From Forficula auricularia (lineage: Eukaryota > Arthropoda > Insecta > Dermaptera > Forficulidae), in NCBI GenBank assembly GCA_024734495.1, contig JALMQS010000104.1:1302001-1366000 (forward strand): a DNA stretch of 64,000 nucleotides. The letters are read 5' to 3'. Made by a program: the position numbers and the translations under genes. The notes under the pieces are model-generated. The model was not told where the DNA came from. It saw only the letters and a program-made list of their open reading frames with translations, and searched no databases. Shown here piece by piece: positions 1-8,837 of this stretch; within the stretch, counting starts at the first letter, position 1; the number at the start of each line of letters is the position of its first letter.

Positions 1-88
1 TATATTATATAAAGAACATCGTAAAACTTGTATTTTAAAAGATATCAATTATTTTGTAGATCTAACAAAAGTTTGCAATCACTTAGAA

Positions 89-458
89 CAGTGGTTCTTA
101 ACCTATGGGCCGAGAAGCATATTCTTTGGGTGGCGCCGAGTAGTTAAAAAATATTTAAATATTTCACTACATTTATTTTCAATAAGTTTAAAAATATATC
201 TTAATTTTCTCAATACTTTATTTAAATACGTACTTTTGTATTAAATTTTCCTTGGATCCAAAAGTACCTTTTTTTTATCTTAATTGTTTAAAAAAAATTT
301 ATATCTGATTTAAAAAAATGGTCATCATTGTAAAATTGAACAACATTTCTCAAGTATGAATAAAAAAAGGTAATGTAAAAATTTGGCTTTTTTTGGGTCG
401 CGTCATGAACATATTTCTCAAAAGTGGGTCGCGGCTTAAAAAGGTTAAAGAACCACTG
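89..458. mobile_element. hAT-type MITE (370 bp)
   Basis: The ends form an imperfect terminal inverted repeat: CAGTGGTTCTTAACCT on the left and the inverse of AGGTTAAAGAACCACTG on the right, differing by one inserted base. Flanking 8-mers 81-88 (ACTTAGAA) and 459-466 (ACTTAGAG) differ at one base and read as an 8-bp target-site duplication, the length typical of hAT elements. The subterminal text GGGTCGCGGCTTAAAAAGGTT is typical of hAT/Charlie-like MITEs. There is no coding capacity, so it would depend on a transposase supplied in trans. The near-perfect duplication suggests a moderately young insertion. Confidence 0.85.
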
Positions 459-1190
459 ACTTAGAGACGAAGGCAGGTAGAGAGTTCCTAAAAATGATGA
501 GGATTAAAGGATTAACATAATGGTGAATAAAGTAGTTCGATATTTTTCCAATTTGATGGAAAATAATTATTTAAAATCAGCGAATCTTGCTACATTTGGG
601 ATAAGTATATGTTACGTATATAAGCTGTAAAAGATAGACAATTAGTGACTTAAAACATTTATAGGTATATACATAGTAACCGGATTAGCTCCATCTAATT
701 ATGAATTGAAAAAATTCATATACTTAGTAGTAATATTAACAATGACTCATAATAATGTGCATGATGAGGAGAAATCAATAAGGTTGATCTTTTCTTGGGG
801 TCTAAGAAAATTTAACACCTCATTCGATATTGTGGGTTTTTTGTTAATAATAATAATAACATTAATAATATTTCTATTGTTCTATTATTATTTTATATAT
901 AGGATGAAATATTGAGTTTATAGGCCGTGACGTCATAAGGAAATATGGCCGCCTCTCGACGCCTGAAGAGTATTCCACTTCTGTTCAGTAGAATACAAAT
1001 GGTTGTATAAGTACTAGGCGCGAGATGTCTCAAGGTTAAAATTGCATGTAAATTATAAAAAAAATACGTAACTACAGTATACTAGTTCTATTGTCACTGG
1101 CACTGAAAGTGTGTGCATAACACTGAGTTAAAGGAAATAATTTTTAGAATTTTAAGAAATTTGAAAAATATTTGCTTCAATATAAATGAA
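459..1190. other. AT-rich spacer, no recognised gene
   Basis: No repeat partner or conserved motif was recognised here. A 69-codon frame at 706-915 encodes a hydrophobic, low-complexity peptide rich in Ile, Leu and Tyr, as expected by chance in AT-rich DNA. It has no convincing start context or neighbouring exon, so I do not call it a gene. Confidence 0.5.
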
Positions 1191-1199
1191 TATAAAGCA

Positions 1200-1290
1200 A
1201 CTTTTTTCAAAGGGAGAAATTCCTCCAACAAGTTTTGATTTTAAATAAACGTTCAAAAATTGTTTTTTATAAAAGATTTGTTTATTTATT
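1200..1290 (+). repeat. Degenerate hammerhead terminal repeat, family 3
   Basis: The block contains GGGAGAAATTCCTCC followed by a stretch ending TAAATAAACGTT. It aligns with 24237-24320 and with the inverse of 22505-22605. The better copies show it derives from a hammerhead-bearing terminal repeat (CTGAAGA, stem II GGGAG/CTCCC, GAAAC). Here the CTGA and GAAAC cores are lost, so no ribozyme activity is expected. Confidence 0.55.
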
Positions 1291-1330
1291 TATAAAATAA
1301 TCAATCCAAATTTGTCAATATATGTAATAC

Positions 1331-1425
1331 CTATGTTTATTTGCATCAAGCAGAGGACAACTTCATTGATTTTTCCTTATGAATAATCAACTATGCTACT
1401 CTCGGCAATCCAAATCTATTCAATT
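1331..1425 (+). repeat. Penelope-like tail repeat (family 5)
   Basis: TTTGCATCAAGCAGAGGACAA followed by CTTCATTGATTT recurs at seven places in the window (also 9519-9560, 20121-20165, 40781-40827, 41523-41570, 44909-44945, 53583-53625). The following stretch AACTATGCTACTCTCGGCAA recurs at 20230-20252. In the 9.5 kb copy the same tail lies about 60 bases downstream of a hammerhead remnant, so it is the 3' part of a hammerhead-bearing terminal repeat. Confidence 0.7.
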
Positions 1426-1499
1426 GATGATGATAATACATGAAAACGTTTTGTTTCTTTTACTACTCTACTCTGGTATATTTTGGGTCATATCTAATA

Positions 1500-1715
1500 A
1501 CGTCAGGTTGTTTTCTTGTCCGGAATTATTCATGTCGCGGTGTACGCATCTCAGGGGAGATCTTAATCTGAGCGCTGCTCTTCTCTTCGCTTTTACGATC
1601 TTCGTGTCCTCGGATCTCGGGACAATTCCGGGAAGTGGCCGGAAACAACTGCTGCAGGTTGCACACAGCACAACAACCAGTCACTTGCATGCATTCAGCT
1701 AAACAGATGGATTTA
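1500..1715. other. GC-richer single-copy block
   Basis: This stretch is clearly GC-richer than its surroundings and has no copy elsewhere in the window. It holds E-box-like CAACTG and CACTTG hexamers and a TTCCGGGAAGTGGCCGG stretch resembling ETS-type (GGAAGT) sites. Frames are open on both strands (107 and 67 codons), but neither has recognisable protein features and both begin in repeat or AT-rich sequence. Candidate conserved non-coding DNA; function unknown. Confidence 0.3.
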
Positions 1716-1949
1716 TATCAATGGACTCTCAACAATAATATCAACAGTTTCAATAAAGAAATTTTGCCAACCAAAAGCTGATTCCGAATCATTTCTTTTT
1801 ATTTATTTACCTATAAATAAAAGATAAGATATCACGCGAATACTAGATGGAATTCTTTCCATCTTTCCTGAAATCGATCAAAATACATACTTATTTTCTC
1901 CTCCTATATAAACTCTATTTTGAATACAAAAGACAAAGGACGGCAATTC

Positions 1950-2774
1950 TACGGTAACTGTGGCGCCGCGATCTGACGATGGATTCTTATAGTACCTACT
2001 CACCAAAAGAAGACGAAAATGAAGAAAATCATTTTTCGAGATTTCGCATAGTTTTCGAGATATGGAGTTTAAAAAATAATGTTTTTTTTTTTATTTTATT
2101 TTATTTTTCAATTGTTGTTTTATAGAAACCACGTAAACCGTAGTATCACGGGTTCCGTGTGGCACCGCTATCTATAATTAGTAAATGCCCAAAAAAATTC
2201 GAATATGTAAAAGTCGTTGCCGGTTCGCTTAAGATATATTCAGTTCGGCTCGACTCCAGTATATCTTCATTTCGGGGTGGTTTTTAGGCGATTAGGTTGG
2301 CCCACCTAAATGCCAGCCCGAAATGAAGATATACGAGCTGAACTGAGCCGAATTAAATATATCTAAACCGAAACTTGCAAAGTTTATGCGGGAACCCATT
2401 GACCGAGATGATGAATAGTGCCGAACCTATTAAAAGCTCTAAAAGTGAAAATTGCCAACACCCACTGGCGCTCACTTGAGACAATTTGAGACATCACAAA
2501 CCATAAAATCAATTTCAGTTCAAATTTATATTTTAAAATTTTATTTTTACTTTCCGGCTTATTTTGTCTAGTTCTAAAAGAATCCGTCGTCAGATAGCGA
2601 TAACCTCTTATACTACGGTTTCAGTGGTTTCCATAAAAAAAAAAACAATTTAAAAATAAAAAAAACAGTATTTTTTAAACTTGATATCTCGAAAAATGGT
2701 ATTCTTCATTTTCGTCTTATTTTGGTGAGTACTATAAGAATCCATCGTCAGATCGCGGCGCCACAGTTACCTTA
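1950..2774. mobile_element. Long inverted-repeat (foldback) element
   Basis: The outer arms, about 1950-2176 and 2575-2774, are inverted copies beginning GGTAACTGTGGCGCCGCG and including ATCTGACGATGGATTCTTATA. The left arm carries a short internal duplication (ATTTCGCATAGTTTTCGAG). Between the arms lies a second, independent inverted repeat at 2221-2370. No coding capacity and no clear target-site duplication were seen. A non-autonomous DNA transposon is likely. Confidence 0.75.
2221..2370. repeat. Nested palindrome inside the foldback element
   Basis: The arms at 2221-2275 and 2317-2370 are inverted copies (GATATATTCAGTTCGGCTC on the left; GAGCTGAACTGAGCCGAATT on the right), sharing a TATATCTTCATTTCGGG end. 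The loop holds another small palindrome, TTAGGTTGGCCCACCTAA. This looks like a separate MITE inserted into the 1950-2774 element. Confidence 0.7.
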
Positions 2775-2778
2775 GAAT

Positions 2779-2966
2779 CCCCAAATGAAGATATTACTAG
2801 CTTTAAAATTAATATAGAAAACCAAGGAAGATGATCAAATATTAGGTTCGAGATGTTGTATTATTTCTGACTTAATAAAAATAATCCATAACATCTCGGA
2901 TCTAGTAGCTGACCATCTCTCTTGATTCTTTATATTAATTCTAAAGCTACTAATATCGGGATTTGT
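2779..2966. mobile_element. Near-perfect palindromic MITE (188 bp)
   Basis: Left arm 2779-2871 and right arm 2872-2966 are inverted copies over their full length, sharing TACTAGCTTTAAAATTAATAT and GAGATGTTGTATTATTTCTGA with a few mismatches. It starts where the 1950-2774 element ends. Transcription would yield an almost continuous hairpin. Confidence 0.75.
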
Positions 2967-3282
2967 ATTTTATATTCAAATCAATAATAGTTATTCGATT
3001 TCCATTCGATTTTTAAAAATTTTAATATTCATTCATTCATTTATACTCTCAAAAGCTTATTATAATCAAAATCATGGTTTACCTGTATGTTAAGTAAGTG
3101 ACCGGGGCATTTTTCAATGATGAAGATGATTTTTTTGAATGAAGTTTTTTCCATATGACATTAATGTGATTAGACCTCCGTGGGCAAGCAAATTGCACAT
3201 TTTTTGGCATTTGGGGTAAATTCCTGAAGGGATGAAACAACTCTCCTATTAGTTAATAGAACACCTCTCTTGATTTTCCATA
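2967..3282. other. AT-rich spacer, nothing recognised
   Basis: No repeat partner, motif or plausible exon was seen between the palindromic MITE and the first hammerhead pair. Confidence 0.5.
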
Positions 3283-3360
3283 GTCTTGAATGGATTTTGA
3301 TAGCTAGTCCAAGTTTCAAAAAAGATAAATAATTATAACTAACTTTTTTATTCAAAGCCA

Positions 3361-3395
3361 ACGTTTCGAAGACTTTATTCCCTCCTTCTTCAAAA
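3361..3395 (-). ncRNA. Hammerhead ribozyme remnant (A, minus)
   Basis: On the minus strand this reads TTGAAGA, a stem II region with GAATAA loop, then GAAACGT. The first core base of CTGANGA is T instead of C and stem II pairs poorly (AGGAGG against GTCTTC). The ACGT palindrome typical of minimal stem III is present. Activity is unlikely. Confidence 0.55.
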
Positions 3396-3432
3396 CTCTG
3401 AAGAAGAAGGGAATAATCCTCCGAAATATCTG
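3392..3432 (+). ncRNA. Hammerhead ribozyme remnant (A, plus)
   Basis: CTGAAGA (3398-3404) is followed by an imperfect stem II (GAAGG against CCTCC) and GAAA at 3423-3426. The expected ACGTC has become ATATC, and the bases flanking the core no longer form stem I. Core complete, helices decayed. Confidence 0.55.
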
Positions 3433-3846
3433 CTTCGAATAAAAAAGATAGTTATAATTATCTCTCCTTTTTTGAATCTTGGACTGCCTCATCAAAGTCT
3501 ATTCAATTCACTTCTCAGTCCTTCTCCAAGAACTACTTCAATCTTATTTTTATATTTTATTTTGAATCATTGATATTTTTGAAACTATGAAAGATAGTTC
3601 TTAAATGGTTTTAATATGTACTCTTATAGCCCTCCCATTCTCACTACAATTGTTCGGGAAGGCTTATAGTAAAATTTTATTGAAATTATGATATTCTTGC
3701 TAGTATTAGTGAAAATCAGCACCCTCTCACTCGCTAAGACTGGATAGAAAAAGTTCTCTTCATAGGCATATACCAGGTGTATGCATATGAAATGAGTCAT
3801 TTTTATGAAAATAAAACACTTTTTTAAATAGGGAAGAAAAAATATT

Positions 3847-3957
3847 TTATTCAAAGTACTCTCCTACACTTTCTACACATTTTGACCACCTTTCTGGCAA
3901 TTGGTCGATCCCCTTCCAAAAAAACTGCTCGACTTTGAAATAAAACCATTCATTGAC
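3847..3957 (-). pseudogene. mariner transposase C-terminal fragment
   Basis: The minus strand encodes the C-terminal tail of a Tc1/mariner-family transposase: FFWKGIDQLPERW, then SKCVESVGEYFE and a stop at 3847-3849. The pattern F-x-x-G-I-x-x-L-P-E-R-W-x-K-C-V-x-x-x-G-x-Y-F-E is characteristic of mariner transposases, which cut and paste the element at TA sites. Only about 36 codons remain. The catalytic DDD domain is missing, because the sequence is interrupted upstream where a MITE lies at 3987-4194. The AT-rich stretch at 3620-3846 would be the element's 3' untranslated part, but I could not identify its terminal repeat. Confidence 0.85.
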
Positions 3958-3986
3958 CATTCATTGTTATTCACCGTTGGAGAGCG

Positions 3987-4194
3987 CCGAGGGGTGAACC
4001 GCGACCTAATATGCTGTACACCTACTTCCACTTTTACTTACAAATATTTCCAAGTAATCCCAAATATTTCCAAGTAATTCCAAATATTTCCAAGTAATTC
4101 CAAATATTTCCAAGTAATTCCAAATATTTCCAAGTATTTCCAAAATACTTCCAAAGAGGTGTACACCTACTTCCAATCACGGATCACCCCTCGG
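3987..4194. mobile_element. MITE with CCGAGGGGTGAACC ends and internal minisatellite, copy 1
   Basis: The ends are inverted: CCGAGGGGTGAACCGCGACC on the left and GGATCACCCCTCGG on the right, with a second inverted block (GTACACCTACTTCCA). The interior is a 20-bp tandem repeat. Related copies lie at about 37995-38170 (left end lost) and 47123-47289. It has probably interrupted the mariner remnant that ends at about 3960. No clean target duplication is visible in this copy. Confidence 0.8.
4043..4140. repeat. 20-bp tandem repeat in MITE
   Basis: Four to five copies of the unit CCAAGTAATTCCAAATATTT, nearly identical, inside the MITE. The homologous MITE at about 38.0 kb has the same unit with CAAAGT in place of CCAAGT, so the array is part of the family and has diverged between copies. 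Confidence 0.9.
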
Positions 4195-4202
4195 GGAACG
4201 CC

Positions 4203-5340
4203 ATACCAATTGCTTACTAGTATATATGATAGGGGTTAATTTGTATTTACCATTAATTCTATATCTCTTGAATATATGTCACCTCTTATGGTGATTTTCG
4301 TCAATAGCTATCTAATCAAAGGATTATTTTTTGTTTAGCTATTTAGGTAAGTCTGCTAGACTTTAGTATTATGTTTCTTTTTTTCAAAAAAATAATCTCT
4401 CATAAAATAAAGCAGGAATTTCATAGAGTGAATTTTCTACAATTATTATGAATGGAATATACTTCTTATTAATAAATTTTTATTAAAAAAATCCTTTAAT
4501 AAATTAATATACCTATTCTTTGATAATGCATGCGTTGACTTTTGAATCCTCTTTATATATATATAATTATGAAACAATTTATATCCTAAGCGAATTTCTA
4601 TTTCTTTTAATAATTCGAATTAAATAACCGTTGCGGCAAGAATGTTGTTTCGGTTGATGTTTGGAATCCGTTGAATGTCTTCGCGTTTTTTTCTCTTATT
4701 CTGTCATTTGTTTTTTCGTTCTTTGAAAATTCTTATAAAATAAATAAAAATTCAAGTCGGTAGCATTATAATAATAACCCCCCTTCGTCTCTCTACTTTG
4801 CAGTAAATTAAAAAAAGTTTTTTTTTTAATAAACACTTAATTTATTAATTACTCAACATGCAGGCCTAAGTATTAAAACCTCGCGAAAATTGTTATTTTT
4901 ATTTATTTATTTATATATTGCTTATCGTGTTTAGAATGTGTGAAATAATTACAAAGCATTTTTTCTGTATGTATTTGTGTCGACCTGGATTAAGAAACCC
5001 GTATTAACCCAGAGAACCTACAGAAGATTTCAGAAAAGCTGTTCTCATCATGTCAACATATTTCATAATTTTTATTATTTTAACATCTTAGGTAAAACTG
5101 GCTTTACTTTTATTTTTTGAGAAAGAAAAATATTGGTCAATATTTTTTTAATTTTCTTGACTTTATTAAAATATATTTCACCAAGAACCTACATTACACC
5201 ATTCTCTCTTAACAAAATTAATATTTTTTTTGTTGTTTAGAACAATAAAGCATGAAATTTCGACTGTAATCTGACATTTACTACAATTTTACACACACTC
5301 AAACACACAGATAAATAACAAATGCTAATCGCCTAAAATC
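4203..5340. other. AT-rich spacer, no recognised gene
   Basis: Contains homopolymer and TA-rich tracts and no repeat partner that I recognised. No exon-like sequence was seen. Confidence 0.45.
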
Positions 5341-5569
5341 TGACTTAATGGGTTTTGTTTCTGAAGTCATAAAAAACATAAATTTTTCAGATTCCAAAAT
5401 AGAAGGAAAAATTATCTGGACCGCTCGGTAATAGAGCTGGGGATTCATTCAAAAAATTTCATTTGAGGGGTAGTGAGATGTTAAAACATCATTTTTACAC
5501 TCATTTTTCTGTCTGTATGCGTGTTGGTGTGTCTTTTTATAAAATTATTGATACAAGAAGAAGTTGCAC

Positions 5570-5690
5570 CAAAAAATACCTTTTTGGTTATACCAACCTC
5601 TATAGTCCGCGGTGGACCCTTGTATCGTGAAAATAAGAAGAGATTTGGGCATTGGGTTGGACTCAGAAGTATCTGTGGATGCGGGTCTGT
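5570..5690 (-). mobile_element. LINE 3'-end fragment (same family as 18.3 and 35.4 kb)
   Basis: On the minus strand this aligns with the last ~120 bases of the LINE copies at 18050-18650 and 35042-35705: GACCCGCATCCACAGATAC, a divergent GGTGGACC-type segment and a GGTGTAACTCC-like end. It covers only the end of the reading frame and the 3' untranslated tail; everything upstream is lost, as in 5'-truncated LINE insertions. Confidence 0.7.
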
Positions 5691-6057
5691 ATTTCGATAC
5701 CCATAATTCAAGAACGAGAGGGATAAAAAGTTATTTCTGGTGCCAAAATGTTTGTATTTCAAGAATGGAAAAATAGTTAGTTTTTGGTCTTTTTTTACCT
5801 GATAAATTCCTATTTAAAAATGAACAATATAATGAAAAGATAAAATTGTAATTTGGGAAGATATTCAAGCTGAAATTTCATACACAAGTTTGTATTAATA
5901 AACTGTATCTCTAACCCAAGTTTTAATTGGTAAATTCGCAAAATTTACAAAAAAAGAATTGACTCTTGAAAAAGTTATCTGTAGTTAAATTTTAGCTCAT
6001 GAGCTACAATATAATATTAAAATTCTAATTAATAAATTATTTAAGTTTATTATTATT

Positions 6058-6287
6058 GTTGGAGATCGTGACTGTGATAAATTTTAGTGGGTTGAAGGAG
6101 TTATTCAGCATAAAAACATATAATAATAAGAATGACTACTAATGTAAACACCGCTTTATACTTATATCTCTGTAGTCCAATAAACTGAAGATGGCCCGAA
6201 AATTCAGACCGAAACATCTTTATTCTGGAAATTTTATTGTACCCGGTGCATCCTTGCTTTGGCTGGATAACTCCTTCAACCCACTAC
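6058..6287 (+). mobile_element. Short hammerhead insert (230 bp) with 15-bp duplication
   Basis: The insert is bounded by identical 15-mers AAGTTTATTATTATT at 6043-6057 and 6288-6302, read as a target-site duplication. The inverted arms GTGGGTTGAAGGAGTTATTCAGC (left, 6088-6112) and GCTGGATAACTCCTTCAACCCAC (right, 6262-6284) flank one hammerhead at 6179-6224. About 28 bases at the left (6058-6085, GTTGGAGATCGTGACTGTGA) lie outside the inverted repeat and resemble the one-sided extension of unit B. There is no coding capacity. It fits a Penelope-like terminal-repeat insertion. Confidence 0.8.
6179..6224 (+). ncRNA. Hammerhead ribozyme with perfect stem I
   Basis: Core CTGAAGA (6185-6191) and GAAA (6211-6214) enclose a stem II of GGCC/GACC type with a long loop. 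Stem I is perfect: AATAAA (6179-6184) with TTTATT (6219-6224). The inferred cleavage site is after C6218. Stem III is reduced to ACAT (6214-6217), one step from the palindrome ACGT and consistent with CpG decay. The catalytic core is intact, but stem III is weakened, so activity is uncertain. Confidence 0.75.
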
Positions 6288-6682
6288 AAGTTTATTATTA
6301 TTTTTTTTTTTCATTATTTACCTCAGTTTTTCTCAATCATTTTCCAAAAGGAGAAATCAGAACAGCTCTGAGGACCCCTTACTCTTGTTACCTTCGAAAG
6401 TAAATTTATCATTTTTTAAGCATATTTTAACACCAGTGGCGAGAAGTACCACTGTTATATTGTTTTAAATTCCTCTTTTGTTACTATGAGTAGAGTGAGT
6501 AGTAGGTAGGCGAGTTGGGTAATAAATTTCATGAAATGCCAGTAGGTACTTGGAGAAAAAGTATAAGACGATTATTACCATGCGTAATTTCCAAATTATT
6601 TTATTTTCAGCTATAGGTAGTGTCTTACGCGATTCATTTTTTGAAGGACCACTTGTGGTCGGTGGATGATTCAATTAATTAA

Positions 6683-7078
6683 CCCTAGAACGCAATACCC
6701 TGTCAGGCCCGGTTACAAATTTTCTTTTCAATAATTTTCAGAGAAGAGGTTCCATAAATTCCAATTTTTTAATATTCTTTCATTAATACATAATAAAAGT
6801 ATTTTTAAAAGGTTTTTCTAAAAAAAATATATATATCAAATTTTTTCTTGGAACCATTTTACAAACACAAAGTCATAAGACGGGCCTCTCAGGCTCGGTG
6901 GTTTTCTGTGTATTTAAACAGTAAAAAGGTATTGATTTATTATTTATTTTTATAAATCTTGATATAAATAAATAAATAAAAAAAAAATGAAAATTGAAAT
7001 ATAAACCAATTACACCTATAGTGGGCCTGACAGGCCCGGCTCTCGACTTTGTGTTTATAAAAAAACTTGTGTTCTAGT
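6683..7078. mobile_element. piggyBac-like TTAA MITE
   Basis: The left end is TTAA (6679-6682) followed by CCCTAGAACGC, matching the piggyBac pattern of a TTAA duplication followed by CCCTAGA. The right end (7068-7082) reads GTGTTCTAGTTATAA, a decayed inverse of the left end. The interior has GTCAGGCCCGG near the left and GGGCCTGACAGGCCCGG near the right, plus a related GGGCCTCTCAGGCTCGG at 6884. About 400 bp, no coding capacity. Confidence 0.65.
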
Positions 7079-7259
7079 TATAAATATGAATTTTTTTTTA
7101 TTTTATTAAAAAAAAATTATATAATTATTTATTCGTATTTGTTAATAAAAAATAAATGCTTAATTTATTAATTAATTAAATGCGTTGATAGTATTTTTTT
7201 TGATTTTGTTGAAAAAGTCCCAGATAGTTGGAAATAAGTACTAAGTAGATACTTATGAT

Positions 7260-7580
7260 TTGGTTTTTCTTTTGAAGTGCTTCCGCCCATTGGCCTTTCT
7301 TTTCTTTGTAATTTTTAATCACACAAGGAGGACAGAGGTCAGGTTCAGGTTCAGGTTGTACCGGTGAGCATGTACCTCTCTTTCCCCGCTCCGTTCCATC
7401 TCCTCGTTAAAGGAAAGAAATGAAGAAGAAAAAGCTGAGCAGCAGGATAAAAAAAAAGAAAAGAAAACTGACAGAGATTTGAGAGAAAAAATTCATCAAA
7501 TAGGATGCATATGATTTATAATTTGTCCGCTTCAGACTCGCTTTTCAACTCCTTTTTGTAACTTGATAAATTGATAGTAG
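7260..7580. other. Single-copy sequence, unknown function
   Basis: No repeat partner in the window. A GC-richer patch at 7330-7400 includes three copies of TTCAGG in tandem and CTCTTTCCCCGCTCCGTTCC. No reading frame or splice structure stands out. Confidence 0.25.
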
Positions 7581-7824
7581 AAGAAGTTGGGCCTATTTTT
7601 TTCTTCATCGTTTTCTTCTTTCTTTCTTAAAAAATTCCTTAATTTTAGAATTTTAATGCTTTTGAATATTGTATATTATTTGCGAAACAAAATGCTAAGA
7701 ATGGTTTTTCATAGTTTTTTTCTTTCCGATAAATCAGGACTGGATTTATGCATCGAAACTTCCGATTGATTTTACACCGCCGACTCCGACTTCAGCTCCG
7801 ATAATTTTGAATCGGAGGTTATAA

Positions 7825-7920
7825 CTAGGGTTTCTCATTTCCCGGCAAATAATAATTCCTAGAAAATGAGAATATTTCGAATGTATTCCCGAGATTCCCA
7901 GAAAAACCAGGTTTTAATAA
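7825..7920. repeat. hAT-like MITE end fragment with TTCCCGG motifs
   Basis: AGGGTTTCTCATTTCCCGG and the later TTCCCGAGATTCCCAG resemble the CCCGGTTTTCCCGGTTTCTCC block at 37880-37950. The two are probably remnants of one MITE family with CCCGG-rich ends. Boundaries are not resolved. Confidence 0.4.
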
Positions 7921-8259
7921 TTACTAATCAAAATAAATTTATTAATTTAAAATAAATTGACTCGTTCTGATGTGGCCATCCACTTGACTTTACCATACAC
8001 TTCTGGTTGAGTTTGGTACAAGGGCCTAGATTTTTACTTTCTGACCCCCGCCCCCTAATTTTGGTGCCAGAAAAAATATTTTCATTATTTTAGGTTCATT
8101 TTATAGTATATTTCAATTTTCTTGATTTTTTGGTTTGAAAATATTATAATTTTAATAAGATTGGAGTAATTTTTGGAGACGGACTGATAAGTGAATTAAG
8201 TGGATATTGATGAGGCAGTCCAAAAAAAGAAGAATAATTTACATTATCTTTTTATTCAT

Positions 8260-8301
8260 AAAACCTACGTTTCGGAGGCTATTCCTCCTTCTTCAGGGTC
8301 T
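8260..8301 (-). ncRNA. Hammerhead ribozyme B-minus, intact
   Basis: On the minus strand: stem I strand AGACC, core CTGAAGA (8296-8290), stem II GGAGG/CCTCC with loop AATAG, GAAA (8273-8270), palindromic ACGT, cleavage base A, then GGTTT closing stem I. All invariant core bases are present. Stem III is only the self-complementary ACGT, the form reported to need dimerisation. Confidence 0.8.
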
Positions 8302-8795
8302 GTAATTAATTAGAATGGGATTTGGCCATCATTACAATCAAGATCATTACAAAAAAATAATGAAATAATATAAATAAATGAATGATTTATATAAAAAATT
8401 TGTATATATATGTGTAAAGTATAATTTAAAGTAAAATACATATTGTTGTACTATATAAATAAATAATTATGAGCACAACTGCTTTGCGCAGGGGTATCTA
8501 AGAGGGGATTGTGCTAATGATATGCACTTATATTAAAAAAATATTTTCAAATCATTATTACATTATAATTCTGCTGATAATGAAATACAATATATTATTG
8601 TTACTGCCACTGAAAGAGGAGACAGAGGGGAATGCCGCATTGGATTTCCTTCACTGACTTTTCAAAGTGAGTAGAATATATTTTTGATTAAGAATTTGTA
8701 TACCATATAATTATATATTAATTGTATTTATATAAAAAAATAATTTGTAATGATCTTGATTGTAATGATGGCCAAATCCCATTCTAATTAATTAC

Positions 8796-8837
8796 AGACC
8801 CTGAAGAAGGAGGGAATAGCCTCCGAAACGTCGGTTT
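8796..8837 (+). ncRNA. Hammerhead ribozyme B-plus, intact
   Basis: Stem I strand AGACC (8796-8800), core CTGAAGA (8801-8807), stem II GGAGG (8809-8813) with CCTCC (8820-8824) and loop GAATAG, GAAA (8825-8828), palindrome ACGT (8828-8831), cleavage base C8832, then GGTTT (8833-8837) pairing with stem I through one G-U. It is the best-preserved ribozyme in the window together with 22349-22393. Confidence 0.85.

Larger units (their letters stand above)
3283..3545. mobile_element. Penelope-like head-to-head hammerhead unit A
   Basis: Two inverted arms (about 3283-3395 and 3398-3512) each carry a hammerhead-like motif with their CTGA ends meeting at the centre. They belong to the same family as unit B (8156-8903), sharing the downstream text TGATGAGGCAGTCCAA. 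On the right the sequence continues past the inverted repeat (3511-3545); its inverse, TAAGATTGAAGTAGTTCTTGG, matches the one-sided extension of unit B, here on the opposite side. No convincing target-site duplication was found, so the boundaries are approximate. Confidence 0.75.

Noticed and set aside
706..915. 69-codon hydrophobic open frame
   Set aside because: Low-complexity Ile/Leu/Tyr composition typical of AT-rich chance frames; no start context, homology or neighbouring exon.
1379..1702. 107-codon open frame
   Set aside because: Its first third is the dispersed family 5 repeat (AACTATGCTACTCTCGGCAA), and the rest is equally open on the opposite strand; no protein domain recognised.
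1950..2774. LTR retrotransposon with direct repeats
   Set aside because: The repeated arms are inverted, not direct, and there is no primer-binding site or polypurine tract.
4043..4140. Possible CRISPR-like array
   Set aside because: The 20-bp units are adjacent with no unique spacers and lie inside a MITE in eukaryotic DNA; a minisatellite.
7331..7360. TTCAGG tandem resembling a beetle-type (TCAGG)n telomere repeat
   Set aside because: Only three units and the period is six (TTCAGG), not five; too short for a telomeric tract.
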